From the NCBI GenBank assembly GCA_002348465.1, contig DEBI01000077.1:1-22531 (forward strand): a stretch of 22,531 nt of DNA. The letters run 5' to 3'. Source of the stretch: Gemmatimonadales bacterium UBA2960. Lineage in GTDB: Bacteria > Gemmatimonadota > Gemmatimonadetes > Longimicrobiales > Gaopeijiaceae. Position 1 is the stretch's first letter. The number at the start of each line of letters is the position of its first letter. This document shows, piece by piece, positions 21,963 to 22,531 of this stretch. Position numbers and translations under genes: made by a program. The notes beneath the pieces are model-generated. The model ran no database searches. It saw only the letters and a list, made by a program, of their open reading frames with translations, and was not told where the DNA came from.

Positions 21963-22531
21963 ATGATAAGTCAGTTCCCAATGAAGCCGACCCGCGTCAT
22001 GCTAATGGCAGCCGTTACGGTTTTATGTTCCGGTTGCGTGATGAAGAGTGACATACTGATGCTGCAGGAGGACTTGCAGGCGGTCATTGCACATCAGGAC
22101 TCTCTTGCCGCCGAATTAAGGGTTGAAGCGCGGCAAACGCGTGACACTCTGCGCACACAGGGAGACCAGCTTTTCGACCTACGCGGTGACCTGAGTCGTC
22201 AGTTGCAACAGGTAAGTCAGATTCTGGGCCGCATTGAGGCGATCGCCGGTGAAAACCAACGAGGTCTAGCCAGCGTGAGGGATCAGATGGCCAACATGCG
22301 TCGTGCGCCGGTAGTTCCGACGACTGGTTTATCCGATCTGACAACATCTTCCGACTCTTCCGATGTGGGGAATGAGAGCCTGGTTGGAAGTGGTAGCAAT
22401 CCTGAAGAACTCTACGATATTGCTAAGAGCCAGTACGATCGTGGGTCGCTGAACTCCGCTTCGCGAGCATTCGAGCAATTCTTGGCCGAACATTCGAACA
22501 ATGAACTTGCACCTGATGCACACTTCTTCCT
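21963..22531 (+). CDS. cpoB: Cell division coordinator CpoB (YbgF), partial at window end
   Basis: A periplasmic TPR protein that links peptidoglycan synthesis to Tol-driven constriction. The frame starts at ATG 21963 and runs open for 189 codons to the edge. The product has a hydrophobic signal ending in LCSGC, making Cys25 a possible lipoprotein anchor, which is unusual because E. coli CpoB is a soluble periplasmic protein. A coiled-coil-like region follows (about residues 30-115), then a Ser/Thr-rich linker, and the first TPR starts at residue 146 (NPEELYDIAKSQYDRGSLNS). A second ATG at 21981 would give a shorter signal. Position right after pal supports the name. Confidence 0.85.
   Translation, partial: MISQFPMKPTRVMLMAAVTVLCSGCVMKSDILMLQEDLQAVIAHQDSLAAELRVEARQTRDTLRTQGDQLFDLRGDLSRQLQQVSQILGRIEAIAGENQRGLASVRDQMANMRRAPVVPTTGLSDLTTSSDSSDVGNESLVGSGSNPEELYDIAKSQYDRGSLNSASRAFEQFLAEHSNNELAPDAHFF

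Overview
This 22.5 kb window looks like a chromosomal segment from a free-living Gram-negative bacterium. It carries outer-membrane machinery (BamD, the Tol-Pal system, several lipoproteins) and a surface-polysaccharide locus. The base composition is moderate, roughly half G+C by eye. The Pal protein has an alanine/glutamate/arginine-rich linker, and a TPR lipoprotein sits just ahead of bamD. Together these remind me most of Gemmatimonadota or a relative, but that is inference from recollected family features, not from a database match.

Positions 1-3839 (minus strand) hold a nucleotide-sugar and glycosyltransferase block. Reading leftward it contains a family-4 glycosyltransferase, a 379-bp non-coding gap, a WlbA/WbpB-type UDP-sugar 3-dehydrogenase, a WecB/WbpI-type UDP-GlcNAc 2-epimerase, and the first 42 codons of a further gene cut by the window edge. 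A divergent intergenic region (3840-4160) with two clear inverted repeats separates it from the plus-strand genes.

Positions 4161-8896 (plus strand) form a tight operon: a SAM methyltransferase, a DegT-family PLP aminotransferase, an orphan pair of thiamine-diphosphate dehydrogenase E1 alpha and E1 beta subunits, and a PglC/WcaJ-like phosphoglycosyl transferase. A hairpin plus T-run terminator at 8915-8935 follows. No E2 or E3 dehydrogenase partners are present. I propose that this operon builds an unusual, perhaps two-carbon-branched, aminosugar and loads it onto the lipid carrier. This is the most interesting system in the window. A second DegT aminotransferase (8979-10082) and a UDP-glucose dehydrogenase / UDP-xylose synthase pair (10269-12596) complete the sugar locus.

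Positions 12794-22531 (plus strand) are envelope-assembly and housekeeping genes: a TPR lipoprotein, bamD, nadD, tsaE, tsaB, rimI, a GalE-like epimerase, tolQ, tolR, a TolA/TonB-like protein, tolB, pal, and the first 189 codons of cpoB (ybgF). Many of these overlap by a few bases, so translation is probably coupled. Together they give beta-barrel assembly, NAD synthesis, tRNA t6A modification, and the proton-driven Tol-Pal complex that holds the outer membrane to peptidoglycan. No tRNA, rRNA, CRISPR array, insertion sequence or attachment site was seen.
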